NCBI GenBank assembly: GCA_024277525.1
Contig: JAJRUZ010000065.1
Location: 1 to 64,000, forward strand
DNA length: 64,000 nt
From: Caldifarciminota bacterium
GTDB taxonomy: Bacteria > Hydrothermota > Hydrothermia > Hydrothermales > JAJRUZ01
Direction of reading: 5' to 3'
The notes under the pieces are model-generated. The model searched no databases. It had not been told where the DNA came from and was given only the letters and a program-made list of their open reading frames with translations. The first letter of the stretch is position 1, and each line of letters begins with the position of its first letter. Below, piece by piece: positions 38,171-46,154 of the stretch. A program made the position numbers and the translations under genes.

Positions 38171-39226
38171 TTACTTTTTTTCTATTTCCGCATAAATATC
38201 CATACCACCTATTTCCTTTATTTTTAAATCCTTAAAATTTCTCTTTAAAAGATAGGCTATATTCTCAGGGGACTCAGGAGTTATAACCTCAAGGACGCCG
38301 GAATTACCTATGTATTCTCTTATTATCACTTTTTCAACCTTTCTAACATTCTCAAGCAAAAAACTCCTTATATCCCCGAATTTCTCAAAGGAAATGTTAT
38401 ATAAATGAATCTTTACCACATTACCCCCTGTCTCCCATCCTTCTATTATCTCCTTCTTTAAAACACTGAATAAAGAATCCACAAGCTTCTTTTTTATAGA
38501 AAAATTAACCTCAGGATAATTCTTCTCTATCCTTTCGGATGCCATTACCTCCGCTGAACGCGGGTCTATTGTCCTGGCAGTCAATACAATATGCTTTATC
38601 CCTTTCTCAAAATAAGAAGTCTTTAATGTCTTCTCTTCCTCCCTGTACTCAGCAAAAACTATAATCTCCGCCCCCTCCCTTAAAGCATACCTCGCAAGAA
38701 TGGTATCATTCGCTCCTGCAAATATAAGTCTCAACCTCTCTTTCCCCATTTTATTCTTTAAACTCACAGGGTCAAGAACAGGAAAACCCGCATCCCTGAA
38801 TGAACCCGTTAACATATCCTCAAGAAATGAAACATTTGAAAAAACAAGAATACGGGGTCTCCCTTTCTCAAGTATTAAAAGCCTCAATGCAATTAAATCA
38901 TCCTTTAATTTACCCTCCTTTATCACCGCCCTTATCTTCACCCTGTAAAGCCCTGCTTCCTCCCTCTCCGAAATTATCTGATATTCCTTTACATAACCCT
39001 CTGCCTTTGAAAATATCTTGTCCTGAAGAAGCTCATAATTTTCAACAATTGTTTCGGAAGAAAGAAACACTCCGGCACCCTGCTCAACCGCATTCCTTAA
39101 AGCGTCCTGAATCGCCCTGTCACGCGCAACTCCCTTTGAAACATTCTGCAATGAAGCAACACCTTCGGATATTACCGCTTTTTCAGATGCGGAAATTAAA
39201 AATATAAAAATCCAAAACATAATCAT
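38171..39226 (-). CDS. FlgT-like periplasmic protein
   Basis: 351 aa with a signal peptide (MIMFWIFIFLISASE). The N-terminal domain (VISEGVASLQNVSKGVARDRAIQ ... SSETIVENYELLQDK) resembles the FlgT N-domain, known from a flagellar basal-body protein but also found in non-flagellar envelope proteins. The middle has a CsgG/TolB-like alpha/beta region (PRILVFSNVSFLEDML). No flagellar genes are nearby, so a general envelope role is more likely. It shares SETIVENY with the LPP20-like protein upstream. Confidence 0.6.
   Translation of the reverse strand: MIMFWIFIFLISASEKAVISEGVASLQNVSKGVARDRAIQDALRNAVEQGAGVFLSSETIVENYELLQDKIFSKAEGYVKEYQIISEREEAGLYRVKIRAVIKEGKLKDDLIALRLLILEKGRPRILVFSNVSFLEDMLTGSFRDAGFPVLDPVSLKNKMGKERLRLIFAGANDTILARYALREGAEIIVFAEYREEEKTLKTSYFEKGIKHIVLTARTIDPRSAEVMASERIEKNYPEVNFSIKKKLVDSLFSVLKKEIIEGWETGGNVVKIHLYNISFEKFGDIRSFLLENVRKVEKVIIREYIGNSGVLEVITPESPENIAYLLKRNFKDLKIKEIGGMDIYAEIEKK
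38186..38223. repeat. 38-bp direct repeat, copy 2
   Basis: Encodes the C-terminal KEIGGMDIYAE of the FlgT-like protein; identical to 36499-36536. The repeats bracket the 1.65-kb jelly-roll gene. Confidence 0.85.
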
Positions 39227-39241
39227 AAAAAAACAGGTTAA

Positions 39242-39338
39242 TCGCGGTTTGGAAACCGCTCCTACATTTATTTTTTAAAATTGTGCGATAAATCACACCG
39301 CTACATTGTTTTTTCGCGGTTTGGAAACCGCTCCTACA
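39242..39338. repeat. Palindromic repeats (three units)
   Basis: TCGCGGTTTGGAAACCGCTC plus CTACA at 39242-39266 and exactly again at 39314-39338, with a diverged unit (GCGATAAATCACACCGCTACA) at 39284-39304. Each contains the inverted repeat GCGGTTT/AAACCGC. They fill the gap between the LPP20-like and FlgT-like genes. A degenerate relative lies at 44752-44799. Confidence 0.75.
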
Positions 39339-39364
39339 ATTTTTTTTATCCATTATGCCGTTTC

Positions 39365-40168
39365 CTAAAACAACGCAAGCACAATCTTTTTTCCGACTTT
39401 CCATATCACCTTTAACCACTTTAATTTTTCCGCCTCTTTTTTACCCACAACAAAATCCCTTTTATTCAATGCAGACTTTATCTTTATTACCAGAGGAGAT
39501 TTTGAAAGCTCGGGATCCGATAACACATCATTCAAACTGTTCACAAAATTAATAACCTTTGCTGTCTTCGGATTCTTCGGGTCTATGAATTCCGAAGTAT
39601 CAAGCAATAAATTTCCGTTTTCATCATAAAACTTAGGAAAAACAGTAGGTTTTACATCCGCTCCTGATACATCAATCACAGCACCGGAATAATTCAAAGC
39701 CTTCAATTTCGGCTCTTCCTTTATCTCGCCCTTTTTCCTGGGAACTTCGGGCAACAAGGGTGTTACAAATCCATCCTCTCCGTAAAAATTTACCGCAAGC
39801 TCAACCTCCACAATTCCATTTTCCCTATCAATCTTCGGCTCCCCTATCATCCTTGCATTCTTCACAACACCCTGAACCCTGCTTAATATTAAATCACTTT
39901 TTAAAATGTAATTCTCAACTATCGTCTCGGAAGTTATATGAACTCCCTTTATTGTCTCAAGTAGATTCCTCTGCGCAACAACAATTGCAACCCTTCTTGC
40001 TTTAAGAATTTCCTGTGATAAATTCTTCGCCTTCGGGTCAAAAGCACCATAACCTTTTGCAGTAACAACACCTTTAATCCAGTCAATCTTACCGTGCTCC
40101 GTAACCTCAATACCTTTTTGAGGTGAAGCAAGCTGCAGAAAAATAATAAAGGAAATTAAAAGTTTCAT
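39365..40168 (-). CDS. LPP20-family-like envelope protein
   Basis: 267 aa, signal peptide (MKLLISFIIFLQLASPQ). Residues about 30-100 (KGVVTAKGYGAFD ... ARRVAIVVAQRNLLETIKGVHI ... SETIVENY ... VQGVVKNARMI) match the LPP20 pattern of secreted alpha/beta proteins. The rest is unassigned. No lipobox Cys is evident. Probably periplasmic or outer-membrane associated, and part of the set 41576 to 38171. Confidence 0.6.
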   Translation of the reverse strand: MKLLISFIIFLQLASPQKGIEVTEHGKIDWIKGVVTAKGYGAFDPKAKNLSQEILKARRVAIVVAQRNLLETIKGVHITSETIVENYILKSDLILSRVQGVVKNARMIGEPKIDRENGIVEVELAVNFYGEDGFVTPLLPEVPRKKGEIKEEPKLKALNYSGAVIDVSGADVKPTVFPKFYDENGNLLLDTSEFIDPKNPKTAKVINFVNSLNDVLSDPELSKSPLVIKIKSALNKRDFVVGKKEAEKLKWLKVIWKVGKKIVLALF

Positions 40169-40227
40169 ATTTTACCTCCCGGTTTGATTTTTTGCATACC
40201 GGCGTCTGAGGATACATTCATCTCTTT

Positions 40228-40770
40228 TTATCTCTTTATTGCCTTTTTTAAAGCATGTAAACAATTACCGACAGCCATCTCAAGCGCGGATTCCTTGTTA
40301 AGCATACTTTCGCCCCTTCCCCTTGAATAATAAACAACCTCTCCTGTCTCCACATTTACAAGCTTAAAATAAATTCCTATCACATAAAGCACGCTCCCAC
40401 CACTTATATTTCTTCCGGCTGTCTCTATATTATAAATTCCCACAAGCTCCGCACCCAGAATCTTTCCGAATTCAACCGCCTGTGATTCATCCACAATACC
40501 TGAATACTGGAAACCCTGCTCATCAAGAACCTTCTCTATATCCCTTCTTTCAATAAGCGTAAAAAGACCGGTCCCCAGGAGTTCCATTGAAAATACATCG
40601 TAAAGCTTTGTGAGGTCCTTCTCCTTCAAATAAGGAGAACTTTTAAGCGGAATAAGTGCAACCCTGTAAGTCCTTGTTAAATCAAAAGAAGGAGCAATTG
40701 TTCCCTTCGCATAATACCCTGTCATGCAGGAAACAAAATATATAAATAAAATCACCAGCCCTCTTCCCAT
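40228..40770 (-). CDS. CsgG-like lipoprotein
   Basis: 180 aa. Signal peptide ending in a lipobox-like YFVSC (Cys at about 15). The body follows the CsgG N-domain pattern: YRVALIPLKSS, FSMELLGTGLFTLIERRDIEKVLDEQGFQ, and VEFGKILGAELVGIYNIE. True CsgG secretion channels are longer and carry a membrane beta region missing here, so this is a periplasmic CsgG-fold lipoprotein rather than a channel. Overlaps the DUF4476-like gene by 19 nt. Confidence 0.75.
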   Translation of the reverse strand: MGRGLVILFIYFVSCMTGYYAKGTIAPSFDLTRTYRVALIPLKSSPYLKEKDLTKLYDVFSMELLGTGLFTLIERRDIEKVLDEQGFQYSGIVDESQAVEFGKILGAELVGIYNIETAGRNISGGSVLYVIGIYFKLVNVETGEVVYYSRGRGESMLNKESALEMAVGNCLHALKKAIKR

Positions 40771-41576
40771 CCTTCCTCCTCCTTTTCTCCTTTTTCATAT
40801 TTCTTTATCCACTCCCTTAACTCCTCCTTTGAAGAAGAAAATTTAAAGGATGAATAAACCTCATGAAAATTTTCCTTATCCACCAGTTTGGGATAAACAA
40901 TTTTACAGGCTTCAATCTTATTATCTTCAAAATTAAACATCTCGAGGATGTCAATAAGCTGAGAAACAGTGAAATAATTTCTATCAGCCGCATCTCTGAG
41001 AATTTCAAGCCTTGTATCCTCAAAACTCTCATCCTTTAAAGACCTTAAAAGTGACCTGAAGGAAGAAGAACTCATCGGCTCCGGTTTCTTTTCAACCTCC
41101 ACCTTTACTTTAACTTCCTTCACAGGAGAAAGGGACTTAACATAAAGAATATGCTCCATACCCTTTTTTATCTCTATCTTCTTTTCCCATTTTCCTCCTT
41201 TTACGGCAACAATTATTTTGTAAAATCCCGGAGAATATACTTCCTTCATTGTGGGTATATCCGCCCTGTGAATCGGGAGTAATCCTCTGTCGGTTCTTAT
41301 TTCAACAATCGCTCCCTCGGGTTCCAGAACCTTTATTACCGTGCTCCTGTCTCTCGTTTTTCTCCTTATAAGAAGATAATCACTGGTTTCTTCCCTCTCC
41401 TCATACTCTTCCTTAACCTCTGTTTCACTCCCTTTTACCTTCACTTTCATCTTTATTCCCTCCTCCATCCCTGGCAACTTCATTTCAATTTCACCTTCTT
41501 CCTGAGAATAAAGGGATAAAGGCACAGCAAAAATAAATGCTCCTGTTATGAAAAATTTTATCAATTTTTGCATCAT
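40752..41576 (-). CDS. Secreted DUF4476-like protein
   Basis: 274 aa. Signal peptide (FFITGAFIFAVPLSLYSQ), a charged linker, a PEGA-like segment (about 85-135, GAIVEIRTDRGLLPIHRADI ... GFYKIIVAVKG), and a C-terminal DUF4476-like helical domain (FRSLLRSLKDESFEDTRLEILRD ... LIDILEMFNFEDNKIEACKI). Function unknown. It starts the envelope set; AAGGAG precedes the ATG and a T-arm-like hairpin lies upstream. Confidence 0.65.
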   Translation of the reverse strand: MMQKLIKFFITGAFIFAVPLSLYSQEEGEIEMKLPGMEEGIKMKVKVKGSETEVKEEYEEREETSDYLLIRRKTRDRSTVIKVLEPEGAIVEIRTDRGLLPIHRADIPTMKEVYSPGFYKIIVAVKGGKWEKKIEIKKGMEHILYVKSLSPVKEVKVKVEVEKKPEPMSSSSFRSLLRSLKDESFEDTRLEILRDAADRNYFTVSQLIDILEMFNFEDNKIEACKIVYPKLVDKENFHEVYSSFKFSSSKEELREWIKKYEKGEKEEEGWEEGW

Positions 41577-41597
41577 TTTTCTCCTTATTAATTTAAC

Positions 41598-41610
41598 GGG
41601 ATTTGAACCC
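41598..41610 (-). promoter_or_regulatory. T-arm-like hairpin upstream of the DUF4476-like gene
   Basis: Minus strand GGG, loop TTCAAAT, CCC, an exact TTCRANY loop; A-rich and T-rich flanks. 21 nt before the ATG. Confidence 0.6.
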
Positions 41611-41712
41611 TTTTAAATTTAAATTAAACATTTTAAAAATAATTTCTTAGAAAAATCTTAGAAAAATTGCATGAAATTCTTATTATACTTTATTTTCATT
41701 AATATTTTAACC

Positions 41713-44673
41713 TTATTCTTTGACTCTGAGATCCTTCGGAGGTTTTATTCTTAATCTTAAATAAAACTCTTTGTTGCATTTTTTCAATATTTTTATTATT
41801 TCTTTATCCCTGTTTTGTTTTTTAAGGCATTCTATAAGAAGCCGGTAAGCTTCAATATTTACCGGATCTTCCTCAATCGTTTTTTTGAGAACTTCTTCAG
41901 CATCCCGATATTTTCCTGTATCCACAAGTATTCTGCTTTTGAGAAGAAGAAGTTCAATGTATTTTTCTTTATAAAAATCTCTTTTAAACATACAGAAATC
42001 TGAGTATCTTTCACACGACAAATACTCATCTTTATAAAGCTTTAGTGCTTTTTCAACATTTAGGAGTCTTTCATGAGAGGACGAAGATGAAAAGGCTTTT
42101 TTATAAAAATTCAAAAAATGATAGGTGTCAACAAATTCTTCCTCACCTTTGAGAACGTAATTATCTCTTTGTCTCACCAGTTCAAAAGGTAGAGAATTTT
42201 CTTTAAAGAATTTCCTTAATTCACTTACAGTGAAATAAAGAGAATTCTTTGCTTTGTTTACATTCATATTTCTCCAGAAGTTCTCTATTATCATATCCTG
42301 AACACACGGAGAATTAAGATTCATAAAAAAGAATTTCAGAACTTTTCTTGTCTTTTCTCCTTTTATCTTGCTAAGCGGAACCTCTCTTCCATCTTTTATA
42401 ATTTTAAACTCTCCGAACATCTGAATCCATGTTTTTCTTTTATTCTCTTCCAGAACTTCTTCTTTTTCTTTTAATAAAATTTTGAAATTGAATTTTCGGA
42501 GAAGCGAATCAAGTTTTTTAGAATAAAATTTTACTTTTTTCTCATCGCCTATAACTTTTAAAGCCTTTATCAAATAAATAAGAAGCCATATAAATTCAAA
42601 TGTTTTTCCCAGTTTTGAAAGATTTCTACAATCCTTTTCCATCTCGTTCACCCTGCTTTTATACCCGTCCAGAACCGAAAGATAATTTAAAAATCCTTTT
42701 ATGAGAAATTTAAGATTTAAAATCTGGCTGTTTTCTGCCCTTTCATTAATATCTCTTAATATTTCTTTTGCCCTTTCATATTCTCCTTTTTTAACATAAA
42801 GATAGGAAAGATGAAAATAAGGACTGATATAATACACACTCCCGTATTCTTTCAATCTTAAAGCAGCATTTTTCAAAAGTTTTTCCGCTTCATCAAACTT
42901 TCTCTCAAATATTTTTATTCTTGCTTCCATTTCCAGGCAGCTGATATAAATGAATTCTTCATATAAAACCGCGAGAAATTTGGCTTTCTCTAAGAAATGG
43001 TATGCCTTTTCAATCTCATTCATCCAGAAAAACAGCTCTGCAAGATTTAAAAGAATAACGCAGTAATTATATACATCCCGTATTTCTTGTGCTTGTGAAA
43101 GAAGAGAGAAGAATTCTTCTTTATTCAAAACTCCTTTTTCCTTTTCGGATATAGCCAATCCTATCTTAAAAGGGAGTAAGATTTTTATATTTTTATAATT
43201 TTTTATTATTTCTAAAGCCTTTTTATAATATTTCTCTGCCTTTTTAATCTCTCCTGAAAGCAAATGAATTGAACCGAGCCTCCCTACACATGCACTTTTT
43301 AATTTAATATCATTATCGGGAATAGCCTTTAAAAAAGATTTTATAAACTTTTGTGCGGTTTTAAAATCTCCTTCCAAGATTTTTACATCCACTCCCAAAA
43401 AAGAAGCATCAAAATAAAGTTCAGACTTTTTCTTCCGACTTATTTTACTGAACATTTCAAAGGATTTTTTATATTCGCCTTTTTTTCTGTAATAAATACC
43501 CTTTAAAAAGACAAATTCGTCGTCATCTTTCATATTTGGAGGAAGACTCTCCAAGATTTTTCTCAAAAAGATAGGCTCATTCTGAACATCAATTTCATAA
43601 TACTTTTTTTTAATTAAATTTTTTAAACCTTCAAATTCTTTTGCATATAAATAAAGACATGATACGAATGCAGGAAATTCGTTCTTATAATACTCTCCTA
43701 TTTTTTTTAAAAGCATTTTATTCATTATCCCTTTTTCCCTTAAAAATTGAAGAAACAGGGAATGAACGGACCACATATTCCTTTTTATATTTTCAACAAA
43801 GAGTTTTTTCGCCTTTAAAAATTTTAACAAATTCAGCAGGGTTCTGAAATCTTCCTGACTCATAAGGTCTTTTATTTCTGAAAGCCGAAAGACCTCGGGC
43901 AATAGTGCGAGAATCGATAACCCGTTTTTCAAATGTTTCGGTATAAGCGTCAGAACTTCTTTTTCCATAAAATCAAGAAAAGAAATTTCCAAAAAACTTT
44001 CCTTAATTTCCTTTATACCCTTTTCTTTTATTTTTTCAAGCACAACACTTACAGCAATAGGCCATCCTGATGTGAATTCATAAATCATATTAAGTTCTTC
44101 ATTATTAATTCTTTTTTTAAATTTTTTCCAGTAATATTTTTTTATTTCATCCTTTGTAAACCAGAATTCATTTTTTGTAAATAATTTATATTCAAATGAA
44201 AAATACTTTTCTATATCAACTTCATCCCTTGATGCAAAAAGGAAATATACATCAGAGGGAGTATAGGAAGTTATATAAGAAAAAAACTTGAGAACCTTAG
44301 GATTGTGAGAAATTTTATGAAAGTTATCAAACATAAAAATTAAGTTCCTTTTATTGGAAAGGGTCTGTAAGAAAGAACTGATTTCAAGTTTATTCTCCCC
44401 GGAATATTCGTTTTCCAAACACAGGGCAAGATTCTTAACAAGAAACTCAATCTCATTGTCTCTCTCATCGAGTCTGTAATAAAAAGCTCTTTTTTTAAAC
44501 ATATTTTTAATTTGTGCAAGAAAGTAAGTCTTACCGGAACCCGGTGGAGCAAACAAAAAAAAGATTTTTTTATCCCTCAGATTAAGAAAAGTTCTCAAAA
44601 GCTTTTCTCTCTTTACAAATATTGAATCACCTTTAAAAATTTCAAACTTGCTTACTGATTCATCTTTTTTCAT
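41713..44673 (-). CDS. STAND ATPase transcriptional regulator with BTAD domain
   Basis: 986 aa. N-terminal NTPase with Walker A APPGSGKT (42-49), a Walker B-like IFMFDNFH (about 112-119) and WFTKDEIKKYYWKKF as in MalT-type regulators. The middle (about 340-720) is a series of TPR-like helices. The C-terminus has an OmpR-like winged helix (IQMFGEFKIIKDGREVPLSKIKGEKTR ...) and a bacterial transcriptional activator domain (VDTYHFLNFYKKAF ... YLSCERYSDF ... DPVNIEAYRLLIECL). Such proteins sense a ligand, oligomerise and activate promoters. The adjacent downstream envelope set is the likely target (inference). Confidence 0.85.
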   Translation of the reverse strand: MKKDESVSKFEIFKGDSIFVKREKLLRTFLNLRDKKIFFLFAPPGSGKTYFLAQIKNMFKKRAFYYRLDERDNEIEFLVKNLALCLENEYSGENKLEISSFLQTLSNKRNLIFMFDNFHKISHNPKVLKFFSYITSYTPSDVYFLFASRDEVDIEKYFSFEYKLFTKNEFWFTKDEIKKYYWKKFKKRINNEELNMIYEFTSGWPIAVSVVLEKIKEKGIKEIKESFLEISFLDFMEKEVLTLIPKHLKNGLSILALLPEVFRLSEIKDLMSQEDFRTLLNLLKFLKAKKLFVENIKRNMWSVHSLFLQFLREKGIMNKMLLKKIGEYYKNEFPAFVSCLYLYAKEFEGLKNLIKKKYYEIDVQNEPIFLRKILESLPPNMKDDDEFVFLKGIYYRKKGEYKKSFEMFSKISRKKKSELYFDASFLGVDVKILEGDFKTAQKFIKSFLKAIPDNDIKLKSACVGRLGSIHLLSGEIKKAEKYYKKALEIIKNYKNIKILLPFKIGLAISEKEKGVLNKEEFFSLLSQAQEIRDVYNYCVILLNLAELFFWMNEIEKAYHFLEKAKFLAVLYEEFIYISCLEMEARIKIFERKFDEAEKLLKNAALRLKEYGSVYYISPYFHLSYLYVKKGEYERAKEILRDINERAENSQILNLKFLIKGFLNYLSVLDGYKSRVNEMEKDCRNLSKLGKTFEFIWLLIYLIKALKVIGDEKKVKFYSKKLDSLLRKFNFKILLKEKEEVLEENKRKTWIQMFGEFKIIKDGREVPLSKIKGEKTRKVLKFFFMNLNSPCVQDMIIENFWRNMNVNKAKNSLYFTVSELRKFFKENSLPFELVRQRDNYVLKGEEEFVDTYHFLNFYKKAFSSSSSHERLLNVEKALKLYKDEYLSCERYSDFCMFKRDFYKEKYIELLLLKSRILVDTGKYRDAEEVLKKTIEEDPVNIEAYRLLIECLKKQNRDKEIIKILKKCNKEFYLRLRIKPPKDLRVKE

Positions 44674-44751
44674 AGTTTTAAATTTAAAAAAAATACTAAT
44701 TAAAAATCAAAAGGTGTTAATTCCTTTTCCTGATATAAAATATTCTTCTGT

Positions 44752-44799
44752 GCGATAAATTTTACTGTCACGATTTCGCAGTTAGAAATTACCCCTACA
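44752..44799. repeat. Degenerate copy of the palindromic repeat
   Basis: GCGATAAATTTTACTGTCACG followed by TCGCAGTTAGAAATTACCCCTACA-like sequence resembles the units at 39242-39338 (same GCGATAAAT and CCTACA ends) with many changes. Confidence 0.4.
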
Positions 44800-44858
44800 A
44801 CTACCTTTTTCCTACTTTCAGAAGCATAAACAACACGCCACTCATTAGCAACACTGAA

Positions 44859-45335
44859 TTAACCGAAAATTTTTGAAATTAATTTTCCTGCATAATGGGA
44901 TAATATAAGGACCAGACCCGCAATAAAAAGATGTTCGGATACAACCTTAAAAGGATTTTCTCTCTGCACCCTTGCAAGGATAAAACTTGCTATCCCCAGA
45001 ACAATTAATCCCCAACATATATTTAATAAAATAGCATGACTCAGTTTTAAAAATACAACAGGAATTATAAATGTGGATGCAAAAAGGAACTTTGATAAAA
45101 ACGTAACAACTGTTGAAACCCAAATCTCCTTTCCTGAATGAACATTTTCGGATTCCTCTGATATATGTATTCCGAGCGCATCCGAAAAAGCATCAGCAAT
45201 GGCAATTGTCAATATTCCTCCTATAACAGCAAGTCTTGACTGCGTTCCAGAAGAAAGACCGACCATAAGCCCCATAGTCGTAATGATACCCGAAGTCATT
45301 CCGAATGAAAAACCGACAGTAATTGAGTGTTTCAT
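44859..45335 (-). CDS. VIT1/CCC1-family membrane transporter
   Basis: 158 aa with about five hydrophobic helices. The first helices (SFGMTSGIITTMGLMVGLSSG; AVIGGILTIAIADAFSDALGIHISEESE) match the conserved core of the VIT1/CCC1 iron/manganese transporter family. It lacks the long cytosolic metal-binding loop of plant VIT1, as do many short bacterial members. Probable divalent metal export or storage role; direction not inferable. Confidence 0.75.
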   Translation of the reverse strand: MKHSITVGFSFGMTSGIITTMGLMVGLSSGTQSRLAVIGGILTIAIADAFSDALGIHISEESENVHSGKEIWVSTVVTFLSKFLFASTFIIPVVFLKLSHAILLNICWGLIVLGIASFILARVQRENPFKVVSEHLFIAGLVLILSHYAGKLISKIFG

Positions 45336-45436
45336 TTTTTAAATATAAAATAATAGAAACAAAAAATTCCAAGTGAATGATTCATGATCACAAAGCTGTT
45401 CTTCCAAATATCCTTCATCGTGTCAAAAATTATCTT

Positions 45437-46135
45437 TTATATAAACTTCAATATTTCCTTATATTTCTCAATTCTTAAATATTTTCCTTCCCTTTGAATA
45501 AGCCAGGTCATCCAGCACATTTCAATTGCCCTTATGCCCGTTTTTGATGATATTTCATGAATTTTCTTAATAAATTTTATATCTTCCTCCACCCTTCCCA
45601 TTCCTGCTTTTTCAAAAATCTTATTTAAAACCCTCTTTACAATTTTATCAGGCATCACCGTATCAATTCCTCCCATCATCCTCAAATACTGAAAAGTATT
45701 TATTCCAACCCCTTTTATTTTGAAAATCGGATCATCTCTCAATTTCTCAATATCCGAATTCTTAGCCCATAACCTGAACGCTTCCCTGTCATTTAATTTC
45801 TTTCTCCTTTTTAATCGGCACAAATATTCAGAAATTTTCCTGATAACCTCCCAAGATCTCTTATTTTTCCATATATAAAACGCTCTCTTATAATCAAATT
45901 CAGCCAAATCACATATATCCCTTATAATCCCTTCTTCAATAAAATCTTCTTTGAATTTCATGACTTTTGGCACAACTGCTGTAAAGTAATTCAAACCTAT
46001 TGAAGTGAATGCTGCATCAACTATCATTAAAGGAACAGAGGCGCCCCATCTTTCCGTTCTCAAACATCTATCGCAATAACCCTTTAAGCCATCTATTTTT
46101 GAAATATAATCATTTAAAATTTCTTTTATTTTCAT
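45437..46135 (-). CDS. HhH-GPD-like DNA-binding protein lacking the catalytic lysine
   Basis: 232 aa, all-helical. FKIKGVGINTFQYLR (138-152) is a helix-hairpin-helix like that of the EndoIII/AlkA superfamily, and D163 (VMPDKIVKRV) falls where the catalytic Asp sits. In bifunctional glycosylases a Lys follows GVG; here it is Ile-Asn. No FeS cysteine cluster at the C-terminus. It may be a monofunctional glycosylase or only a DNA binder. It diverges from the M23 peptidase gene with 19 bp between starts. Confidence 0.6.
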   Translation of the reverse strand: MKIKEILNDYISKIDGLKGYCDRCLRTERWGASVPLMIVDAAFTSIGLNYFTAVVPKVMKFKEDFIEEGIIRDICDLAEFDYKRAFYIWKNKRSWEVIRKISEYLCRLKRRKKLNDREAFRLWAKNSDIEKLRDDPIFKIKGVGINTFQYLRMMGGIDTVMPDKIVKRVLNKIFEKAGMGRVEEDIKFIKKIHEISSKTGIRAIEMCWMTWLIQREGKYLRIEKYKEILKFI

Positions 46136-46141
46136 AGTTTT

Positions 46142-46149
46142 ATTATAAT
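46142..46149. promoter_or_regulatory. Palindromic bidirectional -10 element
   Basis: TATTATAATA (46141-46150) is its own reverse complement and gives TATAAT on both strands (plus 46144-46149, minus 46142-46147). The ATGs lie 5-6 nt beyond on each side (46155 plus, 46135 minus), so both mRNAs would be leaderless. The -35 regions are weak. Confidence 0.55.
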
Positions 46150-46154
46150 AAAAA

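Noticed and set aside
39242-39338. CRISPR array
   Set aside because: Only two identical units plus one degenerate, with no regular spacers and no cas genes.
39242-41610. Curli secretion system, because of the CsgG-like gene
   Set aside because: The CsgG-like protein is too short for a channel and no csgA/B/E/F-like genes are present.
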